NCBI RefSeq assembly: GCF_018122735.1
Contig: NZ_JAGRRD010000001.1
Coordinates: 4,264,615 to 4,328,614, forward strand
Direction: 5' to 3'
DNA length: 64,000 bases
Source: Azoarcus sp. L1K30
Lineage (GTDB): Bacteria; Pseudomonadota; Gammaproteobacteria; Burkholderiales; Rhodocyclaceae
Under the pieces are notes generated by a model. It saw only the letters and a program-made list of their open reading frames with translations, was not told the origin of the DNA and searched no databases. Made by a program: the position numbers and the translations under genes. Shown piece by piece: positions 37,871 to 45,630 of this stretch (the first letter of the stretch is position 1; each line of letters opens with the position of its first letter).

Positions 37871-38312
37871 TTTCTTTCCCCATCCAGAAGTTCAGAAACT
37901 CGTCATCTGTTCGCTCCACCTCAAATCCGAGCCACTCGAGCCATCGGATGGCGATTGCATTCTCGCGATGGACTCGGTTGTAGAGCGTGCGGAAGTCGTT
38001 GCGCATGCGATCGACGACGATGGTGCAGCGCTTGACGAACGGGCGCTTGATCCTTGATATGCCGTCCGTACTGACCATCCACGGGATTCCGACTCCCTTG
38101 ACTGCCGAGTCGCATACCCCGAACAGCAGTGATGGAACCTCGTCGATCCTGGCCGAGCAGCACCACCGCGACATCAGCACGGATTCCATGACCGTCTGTA
38201 CAGGAGATACGTCGGGACGGGAAAGAGAAAGCTCGAGGCGATCAGCTTCACGCAAGTGCGTGGAGACGAACTCGATATCGTGTTCAGTGGCGGTGTATAT
38301 CTCGGCGATCAT
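37863..38312 (-). CDS. T7 gp13-like protein with GNAT-type fold
   Basis: A 149-residue protein. The pattern of an N-terminal strand, a central VPSLLFGVCDSA strand, the VDRMRNDFRTLYNRVHREN helix and the end AIRWLEWLGFEVER matches phage gp13/DUF2833 proteins with an acetyltransferase-like fold. In T7 relatives these aid virion assembly. A GTGCGCGTGGTT motif lies 27 bases before the start. Confidence 0.7.
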   Translation of the reverse strand: MIAEIYTATEHDIEFVSTHLREADRLELSLSRPDVSPVQTVMESVLMSRWCCSARIDEVPSLLFGVCDSAVKGVGIPWMVSTDGISRIKRPFVKRCTIVVDRMRNDFRTLYNRVHRENAIAIRWLEWLGFEVERTDDEFLNFWMGKENV

Positions 38313-38338
38313 GGCGCTGTTTTACCGCTCGACTCCAA

Positions 38339-38350
38339 AACCACGCGCAC
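38339..38350 (-). promoter_or_regulatory. late-region motif copy 4 (GTGCGCGTGGTT)
   Basis: Minus-strand 12-mer overlapping the terminase stop (GCATAG then TGCGCG) and 27 bases before the gp13-like gene. Confidence 0.55.
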
Positions 38351-39807
38351 TATGCGTAGGGGTCGTGCTCCTGACGTCGGCCATGCTTTGCGCGAAGCGC
38401 GTCGATCGGATCCTTTTTCCTGACTGGGTATGCAAAGGACAGCACGAGCGCGTCAGCCCGGTTCGGCGACGGTAGGCCGCGGGCCTTCATGTCCTTCTTG
38501 CTCTCGATCTGGATGGCGCCGTCGATCCGCGGCACAAGTTCCGGAGCCTGCAGTTCATCTCTCAGCTGTGGGTCTTCCGGAATGGCTCCACCGGCCTTTA
38601 GCCAGTCACGCGCGGCTTTCCACATCTCGGCGCGCTTGTTCAGGCACCCAATGTCACCTGATGCTGAGGAGAACCACACCAGGACCCAATCTCTCCCCAG
38701 GCCCTGGCCGGCAGAGACGATTCCGGTACCGAATCCGGCGTCAACGAATACCGCATCGGCCTGCTCCTCATCCTCGAACTGTGCAAGCTTCTGAGCAACG
38801 ATCAGGTCGTTGTCGTTCTTCGGCATGGTGTGCAGGATGCGGAACGACAGCCCCTGCCTGAGTCCGATCACGAGTTCGTCATTTCCTTCCCATGCAGGAT
38901 CGCAGGTAAGAATCTTCGGTGCGAAGTTGTACTGCTCGGGGCGAAGGTGTTTTCCGTATGCTGCGGTGACGTCTGCTTCGCCGATGTACTGACGCGCAGA
39001 CATCGACGGGAACATCCCTCTCACGCGGACCTTGAAGAAATCGGATTCCTCTCCGTAGTCGGCCGCCCACTTGGCGATCTGTTCCTTGTTCGTGCCTTCA
39101 ACGGTGCGGCTGTCGATCTGGCGCGCAATCCACCGATGCTTGAAGCGTCTGAAGCACTCGCGGAACCTTCCGGTGTTGCGCGTCGGGTTACCGAATGCAA
39201 TCCAAATGATCTCTGTTCCCTCGTCGGTCAGCGCGCCTTCTGCGACCTCCCACACCTTGTCGCTGATGGACGATGCCTCGTCGAAGATCAGCACGATGCG
39301 CTTACCTTCGTTGTGCAGGCCTGCGAACGCTTCGGTGTTGTGCTCGGACCACGGGACCAGGTCAGCGCGCCACGTCTTCGTGTGTGCCTTGTCCCTGGAC
39401 GAGATTGACGTCGATTGCACGTCGAACCAATGCGACGTGATCGACAGTCGCTGCCACTTGCCGACCTCTGGAGCGGTCTTCGTCCGAAGCTGTGTATCGG
39501 TGTTGGCGGTGATCACGACCTTCGTGTCTTCACAGGTCGAAAGCGCCCAGTTCACCACCATGCCGATGCCGGCTGACTTTCCGATGCCGTGTCCGGATGC
39601 GCGGGCGATCATCAGCGGCTGATGGCGCGTCTCTGGGTTCTGCAGGTGATCACGGATCTCGGCGAGCATTTCGCGCTGCCAAGCGCGGGGGCCAAGGTGC
39701 TTCTCCAGCTCACCGACGCCCCAGTCATAGGCCATGCGTGCCCACGACAGTGGATCATGCGAGCACTCTGCCGCCATGTCGATCAGTTCGTCCTCGACAT
39801 CGATCAC
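38350..39807 (-). CDS. terminase large subunit
   Basis: A 485-residue packaging motor. The ATPase has Walker A ASGHGIGKSAG at 70-80, an adenine-side region (MVVNWALSTCEDTKVVITAN) and Walker B VLIFDEAS with the catalytic Glu. The C-terminal nuclease region includes CDPAWEGND and VFVDAGFGTG acidic residues and the later RADALVLSFAY. It overlaps the small subunit by four bases and ends in motif copy 4. Confidence 0.95.
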   Translation of the reverse strand: MIDVEDELIDMAAECSHDPLSWARMAYDWGVGELEKHLGPRAWQREMLAEIRDHLQNPETRHQPLMIARASGHGIGKSAGIGMVVNWALSTCEDTKVVITANTDTQLRTKTAPEVGKWQRLSITSHWFDVQSTSISSRDKAHTKTWRADLVPWSEHNTEAFAGLHNEGKRIVLIFDEASSISDKVWEVAEGALTDEGTEIIWIAFGNPTRNTGRFRECFRRFKHRWIARQIDSRTVEGTNKEQIAKWAADYGEESDFFKVRVRGMFPSMSARQYIGEADVTAAYGKHLRPEQYNFAPKILTCDPAWEGNDELVIGLRQGLSFRILHTMPKNDNDLIVAQKLAQFEDEEQADAVFVDAGFGTGIVSAGQGLGRDWVLVWFSSASGDIGCLNKRAEMWKAARDWLKAGGAIPEDPQLRDELQAPELVPRIDGAIQIESKKDMKARGLPSPNRADALVLSFAYPVRKKDPIDALRAKHGRRQEHDPYA

Positions 39808-40334
39808 TCTGCACGCTTCCTGGCACGTGCGAGGCGCTCAGCAAGACGACCGGTAACGTTCAGGTCAAGCTTGTCGTTGAACAATCCGAGGTGGCGCATT
39901 GCATTGGTCAGAGCTTGTCCCTTGTCGGCGATCTTGTATTTCTTCAGATATCCGACGAACTTCCTGTCGTCTCCTAACCCCTCGTACTGCTCGAGCACTT
40001 CAAGTCCTGCTACCGCAGCGGCAGTGTCATCGTCAAGCTCAGTGATGTCTTTCGGAGAGCCGTCATCTCGGTACAGTTTCCGAGGGTCGAAAAATGCAAC
40101 TCTGGCGAGTTCGCGTAAAACCCTATCCTGAGTTATCTCGGTTCTTCTCTCGCGGTCCTTCATGCGCTCTGCGATTGCCGCCGCTACCTTGGGGTTCTTT
40201 AACATTTTCGAGGCCTGCACCATCGCGGACTTTTCGCTGTATCCGGCACGAATTGCAGCCTGCGTTCCGTTCAAATCCTTCAGGTACTCATCAACAAACC
40301 GAGACAGTTTCTTTGTCCAACCAGTCCCGCTCAT
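39804..40334 (-). CDS. terminase small subunit
   Basis: A 176-residue DNA-recognition subunit. The N-terminal HTH (FVDEYLKDLNGTQAAIRAGY, SEKSAMVQASKMLKNPKVAA) is typical of the Terminase_2 family. A central oligomerisation helix region and a basic tail (RLAERLARARKRAE) follow. Starts and stops overlap its neighbours, so it is translated with the large subunit. Confidence 0.93.
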   Translation of the reverse strand: MSGTGWTKKLSRFVDEYLKDLNGTQAAIRAGYSEKSAMVQASKMLKNPKVAAAIAERMKDRERRTEITQDRVLRELARVAFFDPRKLYRDDGSPKDITELDDDTAAAVAGLEVLEQYEGLGDDRKFVGYLKKYKIADKGQALTNAMRHLGLFNDKLDLNVTGRLAERLARARKRAE

Positions 40335-40669
40335 GCCTCTTTCTCCATTTCACCCGATGATGCCCTGAATGCCTCTGCAACGACCTGCTCAAGCCACTTG
40401 CTCCCGCCCCGTCTAAGGATCTTCGCCCGGGTCGGAAGCGACACCTCGATTTCCAGTTTCACGTACCGTTTCTCACCGCACACCCGTCCCCGGCGGTTCC
40501 CGTTGAGGATGTCTCGAACACACGACTTGCTCACTCGATACCGCGCGGCGAGCATCGAATAGCTCATTCTCGGAGCATTATCCGGGCCTCTGTCCTCGAC
40601 CATCTGATCGATCTCGGCTTCGGTGAGCAATGCACGCGGATGCGCCTCTCCGACGCGGTACCCCTTCAT
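40331..40669 (-). CDS. phage HTH DNA-binding protein
   Basis: A 112-residue protein. A predicted HTH (MSYSMLAARYRVSKSCVRDI, LNGNRRGRV) is followed by a basic beta segment. It lies just before terminase and after the replication genes, where antiterminators or late activators often lie, and it is a candidate binder of the late motif. That link is inference. Confidence 0.6.
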   Translation of the reverse strand: MKGYRVGEAHPRALLTEAEIDQMVEDRGPDNAPRMSYSMLAARYRVSKSCVRDILNGNRRGRVCGEKRYVKLEIEVSLPTRAKILRRGGSKWLEQVVAEAFRASSGEMEKEA

Positions 40670-40875
40670 CGACTACCCTCGAGCGTGAGAAGCACGCCGC
40701 GAGCGCGCGAACCGCGATCGTCTGCCGCCGGGGAGTTCGACCAGGTTCGCGCAGCCGTGACACGCTTCCAGTTTCCACGTTCTGCGTACCACGACAGCGC
40801 ATCGCGCAGCTCGGCAATCTGAGCGTCGCGCCGATTGATCTCGTCGGCTACAGCAGCAAGTGCTGGGTGCTGCAT
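40666..40875 (-). CDS. small phage protein of unknown function
   Basis: A 69-residue protein, MQHPALAAVADEINRRDAQI, with a short amphipathic helix and AELRDALSWYAERGNWKRV. It starts four bases after the RusA stop and overlaps the next gene by four bases. An upstream in-frame extension overlaps RusA and is not favoured. Confidence 0.5.
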   Translation of the reverse strand: MQHPALAAVADEINRRDAQIAELRDALSWYAERGNWKRVTAARTWSNSPAADDRGSRARGVLLTLEGSR

Positions 40876-40879
40876 TCGA

Positions 40880-41461
40880 TCATTCCCCGTCGAACAAGCC
40901 GTGCTGCGCCGTAGCGCGAACATAAGGCCTGATCTTCACTTCCACGCGCCCGTTCCCATCCGGCTCCATGCGCTCGCTGGTGATCCGGTGAACCCAGTCG
41001 TCGTTCTCGAACGCCACCCCCTTGAGGGCATCGAAAATCACCTTGTTCGCATTGTCGAGGTCAATGCATTGAACGGTGTCATCCCACCCCATAGGGTCAC
41101 GCCTGGCGCGCTTTTCCCAGTCCTTCGGACGTTTCGGGAACAGCATGATCTCGACGTCCACGCGCCCTTCGAATGGCTTTCGCACGCCGGCCGCCTTCGC
41201 GAGCCAGGCGACCTCCTGCTTGTAGGCCTTTGCCTCGGTGCTCACCACCGTCACCGGCGCCTTGAAGCCCTTCGGCATGTAGGTGCGCCAGTACCTGTTC
41301 GCGCTGATCGGATAGGGAAGGACAAGCGAAATCGATTTAAACGCTTTCTGAGCCGTTTTTTCTTCAAACCCTTCCTCAGGTATTCCGATGCGTTCGATAT
41401 CGGCGTGAATGTTGGTCCTGTCTCCTGCAAACGCATTTCTCAACGCTTCCGATCGTTCCAT
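40880..41461 (-). CDS. RusA-like Holliday junction resolvase
   Basis: A 193-residue protein. After about 45 residues the RusA fold begins: LVLPYPISANRYWRTYMPKG, VDVEIMLFPKRPKDWEKRAR, then the acidic DLDNANKVIFDALKGVAFEN-D stretch whose Asp residues bind metal in RusA. It would resolve branched replication and recombination intermediates before packaging. The start MERSEALRNAFAG is chosen because the longer frame overlaps other genes. Confidence 0.85.
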   Translation of the reverse strand: MERSEALRNAFAGDRTNIHADIERIGIPEEGFEEKTAQKAFKSISLVLPYPISANRYWRTYMPKGFKAPVTVVSTEAKAYKQEVAWLAKAAGVRKPFEGRVDVEIMLFPKRPKDWEKRARRDPMGWDDTVQCIDLDNANKVIFDALKGVAFENDDWVHRITSERMEPDGNGRVEVKIRPYVRATAQHGLFDGE

Positions 41462-41640
41462 TTCGCCTTTACCTCCCGTTTTGTTTCCTCGACCGCCGCG
41501 GGTCCGTATTGCGTCGTCCAGCGCGCGACCCACGCGTTTCGAACTTCTTTCCTCGGCTCGACGAGCAGATACCTCACCCGACAGCAGCTCGAGGAAAAGT
41601 CGTATCGGTGCCCACGTTCTGCGCAAGGTCTGCATGTCAT
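41440..41640 (-). CDS. small Cys-containing phage protein
   Basis: A 66-residue basic protein with CRPCAERGHRYDFSSSCC near the N-terminus, a possible zinc-binding cluster, and a Lys/Arg-rich tail. The ATG overlaps the stop of the P-like gene; it overlaps RusA by 22 bases. Probably translated, function unknown. Confidence 0.5.
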   Translation of the reverse strand: MTCRPCAERGHRYDFSSSCCRVRYLLVEPRKEVRNAWVARWTTQYGPAAVEETKREVKAKWNDRKR

Positions 41641-42236
41641 GCTGCCGATCGATGCCGCCTGACGGCTTCAGCTGCCCGCGGAGAACTGATCGTTCCGTCC
41701 GCGATGTGTCCGGCCAGGATCTCGACGAATGCGCAGTTTCCTTCCTCGGCAAGTTCAACGATGTTTCGCTCCCAGGCAGAGCCGGCGACCGCCATCCGAG
41801 TCGGCTGCTTCCTGGCCCACGCAAGCCCGTCGGTTGGCTGAGCCGCGATCCTCTTCGCTGTCCGAGCGAGCTGCTCGGCACGCGCTTTGGCGACCTCTCT
41901 CGGGACTCGCGGCGGGGGCAAAGCCGTGCGTTGCTCTGCCTGCTGCTGCCGGCACAGGGCGACGAACTCGGGCAGCGTCGGCGGGTGCAGCGGTAGCGCG
42001 TCGAGCACGCGCCGAATGCGCTCAGGCTGGTCTTCGAACCCCGAAAGCTTCTCTCCCCACTGCCGCATCGCGTTCTCGATTCCGGCATCAGTCCCGTCTG
42101 GCAGCGCCTGCCCGCTGCGCCACATGTCGAGGAACCGAGAGCCATAGCTGCCCTGCAGCTCAGCGAAGATTTTTTGCACCCAGCGCCTGTGAAGCGGCTG
42201 GCGTAACGTCGATGATGGTGCTTCCGTTGCTTCCAT
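41637..42236 (-). CDS. lambda P-like replication protein
   Basis: A 199-residue protein. The core WVQKIFAELQGSYGSRFLDM-W followed by GIENAMRQWGEKLSGF and a LPLHPPTLPEFVALC-R motif fits the replication protein P family, which loads the host DnaB helicase. It overlaps the O-like gene by 77 bases in another frame, as in lambdoid O-P pairs. Confidence 0.75.
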   Translation of the reverse strand: MEATEAPSSTLRQPLHRRWVQKIFAELQGSYGSRFLDMWRSGQALPDGTDAGIENAMRQWGEKLSGFEDQPERIRRVLDALPLHPPTLPEFVALCRQQQAEQRTALPPPRVPREVAKARAEQLARTAKRIAAQPTDGLAWARKQPTRMAVAGSAWERNIVELAEEGNCAFVEILAGHIADGTISSPRAAEAVRRHRSAA

Positions 42237-43152
42237 GGTTCGCCTCGATTTCTGATCCGAAAATTGACCGCGCCGCAGCCAGTCGGCCGGCGTCTCGTGC
42301 GCTCATTCGGGGGGATCCTCTGGCGCCTGGCGGGCCGCTGATCGGCTGCGGGTCTTCGAGGAGGCCTGGGGCGAGATACTTCAGCCCGGTACGCTGTCCG
42401 GAACGGCTCTCGAGCTTGGATCGAGCGAACTCGACGATCTCCTCGTCGGATCGCTTTTCGAGGATCTGCGACCAGTTCGCGTCGGTCAGATGGTGCGGGG
42501 CTGCGTCCGACACACCGGCTTGTCGGAGCAATCGGCAGACAAGGCCCTTTCGCGTGGCATCGGGTGCCGGCAGCGCAGCAGGCGGTGCTTCCTCGCGCAA
42601 CCCCTCTCCATGGTTAGCTACTACGCTACTGGTGGGTGGTTTACTCCTCTCCTGTCGACTCGACTCGACTCGACTCGACTCCGGGGGTGAACACTCGTCG
42701 AACGTTCGGCTAGTGTTCGTCGAGTGTTCGTCGAACGTTCGACGAGTGTTCGTCGAATTTTTACGAGCCGTCATTGATTCTTTTGACTTTTCCGAACGAC
42801 GCTTTGCTGCACCGGCAGGGATGGTCCCGTCTGGAGTCGGGTACTTGAACGTGGGTTGGTCTATCTTCTGGTGGTGCCATCCGGTCACTTGCCAGTAGCG
42901 CTCACCGTCGATTTCGTACTCAAGAACAAGCCCCTGTGAGATGCATTCGTCGATCAATCGTCGAATGTCTGCAGCGATCAAGTCGTCCGAAGGAAACACC
43001 TCTGCCTTGAGCGTTTTCTCCTTGGCGGGGTGAATCCCGGCGTCGTCGCAGAAGTTCCACAGGCCGACAAACAGCAGCCTGGCATCCCTGGATAGTTCCA
43101 TCACCTGCTCGGCCGTCCAAAACTCCGGTTTTATGCTTCTGATCCTGGCCAT
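42160..43152 (-). CDS. O-like replication initiator with winged-helix N-terminus
   Basis: A 330-residue protein. The start MARIRSIKPEFWTAEQVMEL followed by RLLFVGLWNFCDDAGIHPA and FPSDDLIAADIRRLID is a common phage initiator/DnaT-like domain. A central linker (about 130-165) has two 11-residue repeats (NSTNTRRTFDEH, STNTSRTFDE) encoded by iteron-like DNA. The C-terminal part is helical. Its start overlaps the dam stop (TAATG). Confidence 0.78.
   Translation of the reverse strand: MARIRSIKPEFWTAEQVMELSRDARLLFVGLWNFCDDAGIHPAKEKTLKAEVFPSDDLIAADIRRLIDECISQGLVLEYEIDGERYWQVTGWHHQKIDQPTFKYPTPDGTIPAGAAKRRSEKSKESMTARKNSTNTRRTFDEHSTNTSRTFDECSPPESSRVESSRQERSKPPTSSVVANHGEGLREEAPPAALPAPDATRKGLVCRLLRQAGVSDAAPHHLTDANWSQILEKRSDEEIVEFARSKLESRSGQRTGLKYLAPGLLEDPQPISGPPGARGSPRMSARDAGRLAAARSIFGSEIEANHGSNGSTIIDVTPAASQALGAKNLR
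42655..42793. repeat. candidate phage replication origin inside the O-like gene
   Basis: Five tandem TCGAC units (42655-42679) precede ACACTCGTCGAACGTTCG (42691-42708), whose exact inverted copy is at 42732-42749. AGTGTTCGTCGA starts at 42712, 42723 and 42745 with a degenerate copy at 42734, an 11-base period. AT-rich DNA follows (42757-42793). The layout resembles lambda's ori within O. Confidence 0.65.
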
Positions 43153-44006
43153 TACGCTGCCTCCAACCCGGACAGCAAATCGTCCTTTCCGCCAGCCTTC
43201 GCAGCCGGCGAGATCCACAGAACCTCTGTTCGGATCGATGTCCCACGTCCGGCCGAGATACGTGCCACCGTACTAACCCGATGCCAACCATCGAGCGCCT
43301 GGTCATACATTTCGTTCGGGTAGCCAGAGATCACCACCATCCCCCGCAGGGAAACCACTGCCTTGAGCAGCTCGAGGTGATCTGCATCGGTCATTTCGTG
43401 GCGGTAGTAGCCGTTTTTACCGTGCTCGAGCACTCGTGTCTCAAACAGGTATGGCGGGTCGATGTAGTGCAGCGTTTCAGGGGCGTCGTGCGCTCGCAGC
43501 ACCTCGATTGCAGTCCTGTTTTCGATCAGCACGCCGGTAAGGCGCTCTCCAACGGCGCGCAGGTTGTCAGGGAAGCGCGCCCACAGGTGCTGTGCGGTGC
43601 CGTACTCGCGAAAGCAGTCGATCCTGAAACCAGTCGTGCCCTTCGTCGCGCCGGCAGACCCGAAGCCCATCTGCGCGCGGACGCAGAGCCGGCGAGCACG
43701 TTCAACCGGTTCGGTGCTCGGATCCCATGCCTGCTCGAACTCATCCCGGCTGTATGGCGTCAGCACGCACTGTTCGATCAACGCCTGCCTCGAGGCAGGG
43801 TCACGCAGCACGCGAAAGAAGTTCGTCATGTCGCCGTCCAGGTCGTTGTAGACCTCGGCATAGGATCGGGGCTTCTGCAGCAACACTCCGGCCGCGCCTC
43901 CGAATGCCTCTGTGTAGAACCGGTGCTCGGGGAAATGCGAGATCACCCATGGCGCGAGGCGGTATTTTCCGCCGTGGTAGCGCACTGCGGGGCCCAATAT
44001 TGTCAT
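43152..44006 (-). CDS. D12-class N6-adenine DNA methyltransferase (Dam-like)
   Basis: A 284-residue enzyme of the D12 family that transfers methyl from S-adenosylmethionine to adenine N6. Motif X/I region RYHGGKYRLAPWVISHFPEH and EAFGGAAGVLL bind cofactor; the catalytic DPPY is at 183-186. The recognition sequence is not known; GATC would be typical of Dam relatives. It precedes the O-like gene with overlapping stop/start. Confidence 0.88.
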   Translation of the reverse strand: MTILGPAVRYHGGKYRLAPWVISHFPEHRFYTEAFGGAAGVLLQKPRSYAEVYNDLDGDMTNFFRVLRDPASRQALIEQCVLTPYSRDEFEQAWDPSTEPVERARRLCVRAQMGFGSAGATKGTTGFRIDCFREYGTAQHLWARFPDNLRAVGERLTGVLIENRTAIEVLRAHDAPETLHYIDPPYLFETRVLEHGKNGYYRHEMTDADHLELLKAVVSLRGMVVISGYPNEMYDQALDGWHRVSTVARISAGRGTSIRTEVLWISPAAKAGGKDDLLSGLEAA

Positions 44007-44137
44007 TACGCCCCCACCAGCAAATAGATCAGCGCCGCGCCAACGGCCACAGGAACCCCGAACACGACCACGCCAAGCGCAAGAAACTCCACCAGGTGCG
44101 GCGGCTCTCCATCTGGAAGACGATTTTCTGTGCTCAT
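44006..44137 (-). CDS. small single-span membrane protein
   Basis: A 43-residue frame, MSTENRLPDGEPPHLVEFLA then a hydrophobic span (LGVVVFGVPVAVGAALIYLL) and VGA. Its ATG overlaps the stop of the upstream gene (ATGA), and its TAA overlaps the dam ATG, a strong sign that it is translated in this operon. Function unknown. Confidence 0.6.
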   Translation of the reverse strand: MSTENRLPDGEPPHLVEFLALGVVVFGVPVAVGAALIYLLVGA

Positions 44138-44547
44138 GCCTTTACCCCCTTGATTACGTCGAGCGCCCAGGCAAGCTTTTTCTCTGCCTCTGCTGCTCTG
44201 ATCTCTGCCGCCTCGGCCCGCCGCTCCGCTTCAGTCTTGAGCACCACCAGCCCGCATCCGACTTGATAGGCAATCCACTGCGGATAAACCGTATTTCCGA
44301 CGACCCGGCAGAAGTCGCCGATGGAGTCACCGGAAAGCGTGTTCTTGCCGCTCTTGATGCGCGAGAACGTGGCCGGATCTAGACCGAGCGGGATGTAGAT
44401 CTCCTTGTCATCCAGTCCGGATGCGTCGCAAGCCAGTGAAAATGCGGCGCCGGCGCTCTTCTTCGCCTGGATCATCTCCGCCGGAACAGCAACGCGTGAT
44501 GCGGTGCGTGATAGGGCCAGTTCGCCCTGTAGTTCATGAGCCGTCAT
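44134..44547 (-). CDS. CII-like phage regulator
   Basis: A 137-residue protein. The central part (AFSLACDASGLDDKEIYIPL, DPATFSRIKSGKNTL) has an HTH pattern close to phage regulatory proteins found just after Cro, and a C-terminal helix (EAERRAEAAEIRAAEAEKKL) probably oligomerises it. It is the second gene of the leftward transcript from the Cro promoter. A run of eight A on the plus strand in the gap to cro may be part of a weak terminator. Confidence 0.6.
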   Translation of the reverse strand: MTAHELQGELALSRTASRVAVPAEMIQAKKSAGAAFSLACDASGLDDKEIYIPLGLDPATFSRIKSGKNTLSGDSIGDFCRVVGNTVYPQWIAYQVGCGLVVLKTEAERRAEAAEIRAAEAEKKLAWALDVIKGVKA

Positions 44548-44607
44548 TTCATTTGATCCGCGTTGACGAACGGTCCGAGGTACAAAAAAAAGGAGCGCAA
44601 AGCAGCA

Positions 44608-44853
44608 TCACGCAGTTGCCCCGGCTGGTGATGACCTGGATGTCCCGCGCAGGTATGCCCAATCAACGTCGGGCCGGAGATCTTCACAGCGGACTTCCCC
44701 GCCGGTCTCCTTCTCGATGGCTGGGCACCGTTCAGCTGGTACGGGCCGCTTACCGTGAGCCCACTGATGAACAAGAACTGGTGGCACACCTATGGCCTTG
44801 GCGAGTTTTGCCTGAGGTGTTCCAGACTTGGAGAGATAGTCATGAAGTTTCAT
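44608..44853 (-). CDS. Cro-like repressor (YdaS/Cro HTH family)
   Basis: An 81-residue regulator. MKLHDYLSKSGTPQAKLAKA and IGVPPVLVHQWAHGKRPVPA form a classic HTH with the Cro/YdaS pattern. It is divergent from cI with three operators between. No Shine-Dalgarno precedes the ATG, and the predicted promoter would start mRNA one base before it, so the message may be leaderless. Confidence 0.85.
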   Translation of the reverse strand: MKLHDYLSKSGTPQAKLAKAIGVPPVLVHQWAHGKRPVPAERCPAIEKETGGEVRCEDLRPDVDWAYLRGTSRSSPAGATA

Positions 44854-44860
44854 GAGAGAG

Positions 44861-44890
44861 ATGTTAGCGCATCGCTAACTAACGTTGCAA
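44861..44890 (-). promoter_or_regulatory. PR-like leftward promoter for cro
   Basis: Minus strand: TTGCAA, 18-base spacer, TAACAT. The -10 overlaps operator 1 and the -35 overlaps operator 2. The same TAACAT and 18-base spacing occur in the PL-like promoter. Confidence 0.6.
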
Positions 44891-44927
44891 GCGCTGCGCT
44901 TGGCGACATGTTTAGCGCGACGCTATT
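44863..44927. promoter_or_regulatory. three CI/Cro operators between cro and cI
   Basis: Palindromes GTTAGCGCATCGCTAAC (centre 44871), CAAGCGCTGCGCTTG (44895) and TTTAGCGCGACGCTATT (44919) are spaced exactly 24 bases, like lambda OR1-3. Confidence 0.85.
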
Positions 44928-44937
44928 TAATAGAGGA

Positions 44938-45630
44938 ATGACAAACGACGAAGTACGCCGGGAAAATCTCGGAATCCTTATCGACCTTGCTGGCGGGGTG
45001 GGGAAATTTGCATCCCTGCTTGGCGTCAGCGGCTCCCAGGTGAGTCAGTGGAAGAATGCATCTCCTGACTCAAAGACTGGAAAGCCGAGATCAATGCAGG
45101 ACGCTACCGCTAGACGGATAGAGACTATTTTCCACAAGCCTCGTGGGTGGATGGATCAACAGCATGGGACTTTGCTCGCCGAAGCGCATGAGACGCTGAA
45201 CTCTCCATCCGACGACGAGTACGCTTTGATTGCACAGTACACAGCAAAGGGTGCATGCGGCGCAGCTCACCACAATGGTCACGTTGAAGTCAGAGGGGGG
45301 CTGGCGTTCAAGCGCGACTGGTTGGCTAGGATGGGGTTACGGCCTCAGGATCTGTCAGTTATCGCAGCGTGCGGGGAGAGCATGTCCCCTACAATTCAGA
45401 GCGATGAAGTGCTTCTTGTCGATCATTCTCAGGTGCTCCCCGTCGACGGGAAGGTGTTTGCGCTGGAGCGTGACGACGAGCTCGTCGTAAAGCGTCTGGT
45501 GCGGGACTTTTCAGGCAGCTGGATCGTGCGCAGCGACAACCCGGACAAGGCCCGCTATGGAGATTTCCCAGTATCTGATTCCGATCTGCGCATCGTCGGT
45601 CGCGTGGTGTGGAGAGGGGGTGGTTTGTGA
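44938..45630 (+). CDS. CI-like repressor with S24 autopeptidase domain
   Basis: A 230-residue lysogeny repressor. The N-terminal HTH (GKFASLLGVSGSQVSQWKNA) binds operators. The C-terminal LexA/CI-type domain has nucleophile Ser in GESMSPTIQSDEVLLVDH and the general-base Lys in DELVVKRLV, so RecA-stimulated self-cleavage and SOS induction are expected. The likely cleavage region is around GACGAAH. I chose the ATG right after the operators; the longer frame runs through the operators and cro. Candidate -35/-10 elements place its mRNA start close to the ATG. The next gene overlaps its stop. Confidence 0.9.
   Translation: MTNDEVRRENLGILIDLAGGVGKFASLLGVSGSQVSQWKNASPDSKTGKPRSMQDATARRIETIFHKPRGWMDQQHGTLLAEAHETLNSPSDDEYALIAQYTAKGACGAAHHNGHVEVRGGLAFKRDWLARMGLRPQDLSVIAACGESMSPTIQSDEVLLVDHSQVLPVDGKVFALERDDELVVKRLVRDFSGSWIVRSDNPDKARYGDFPVSDSDLRIVGRVVWRGGGL

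Noticed and set aside
42655-42679. TCGAC microsatellite as a phase-variation switch
   Set aside because: Possible in principle, but the reading frame is intact and the tract lies in a linker; the origin explanation fits better.
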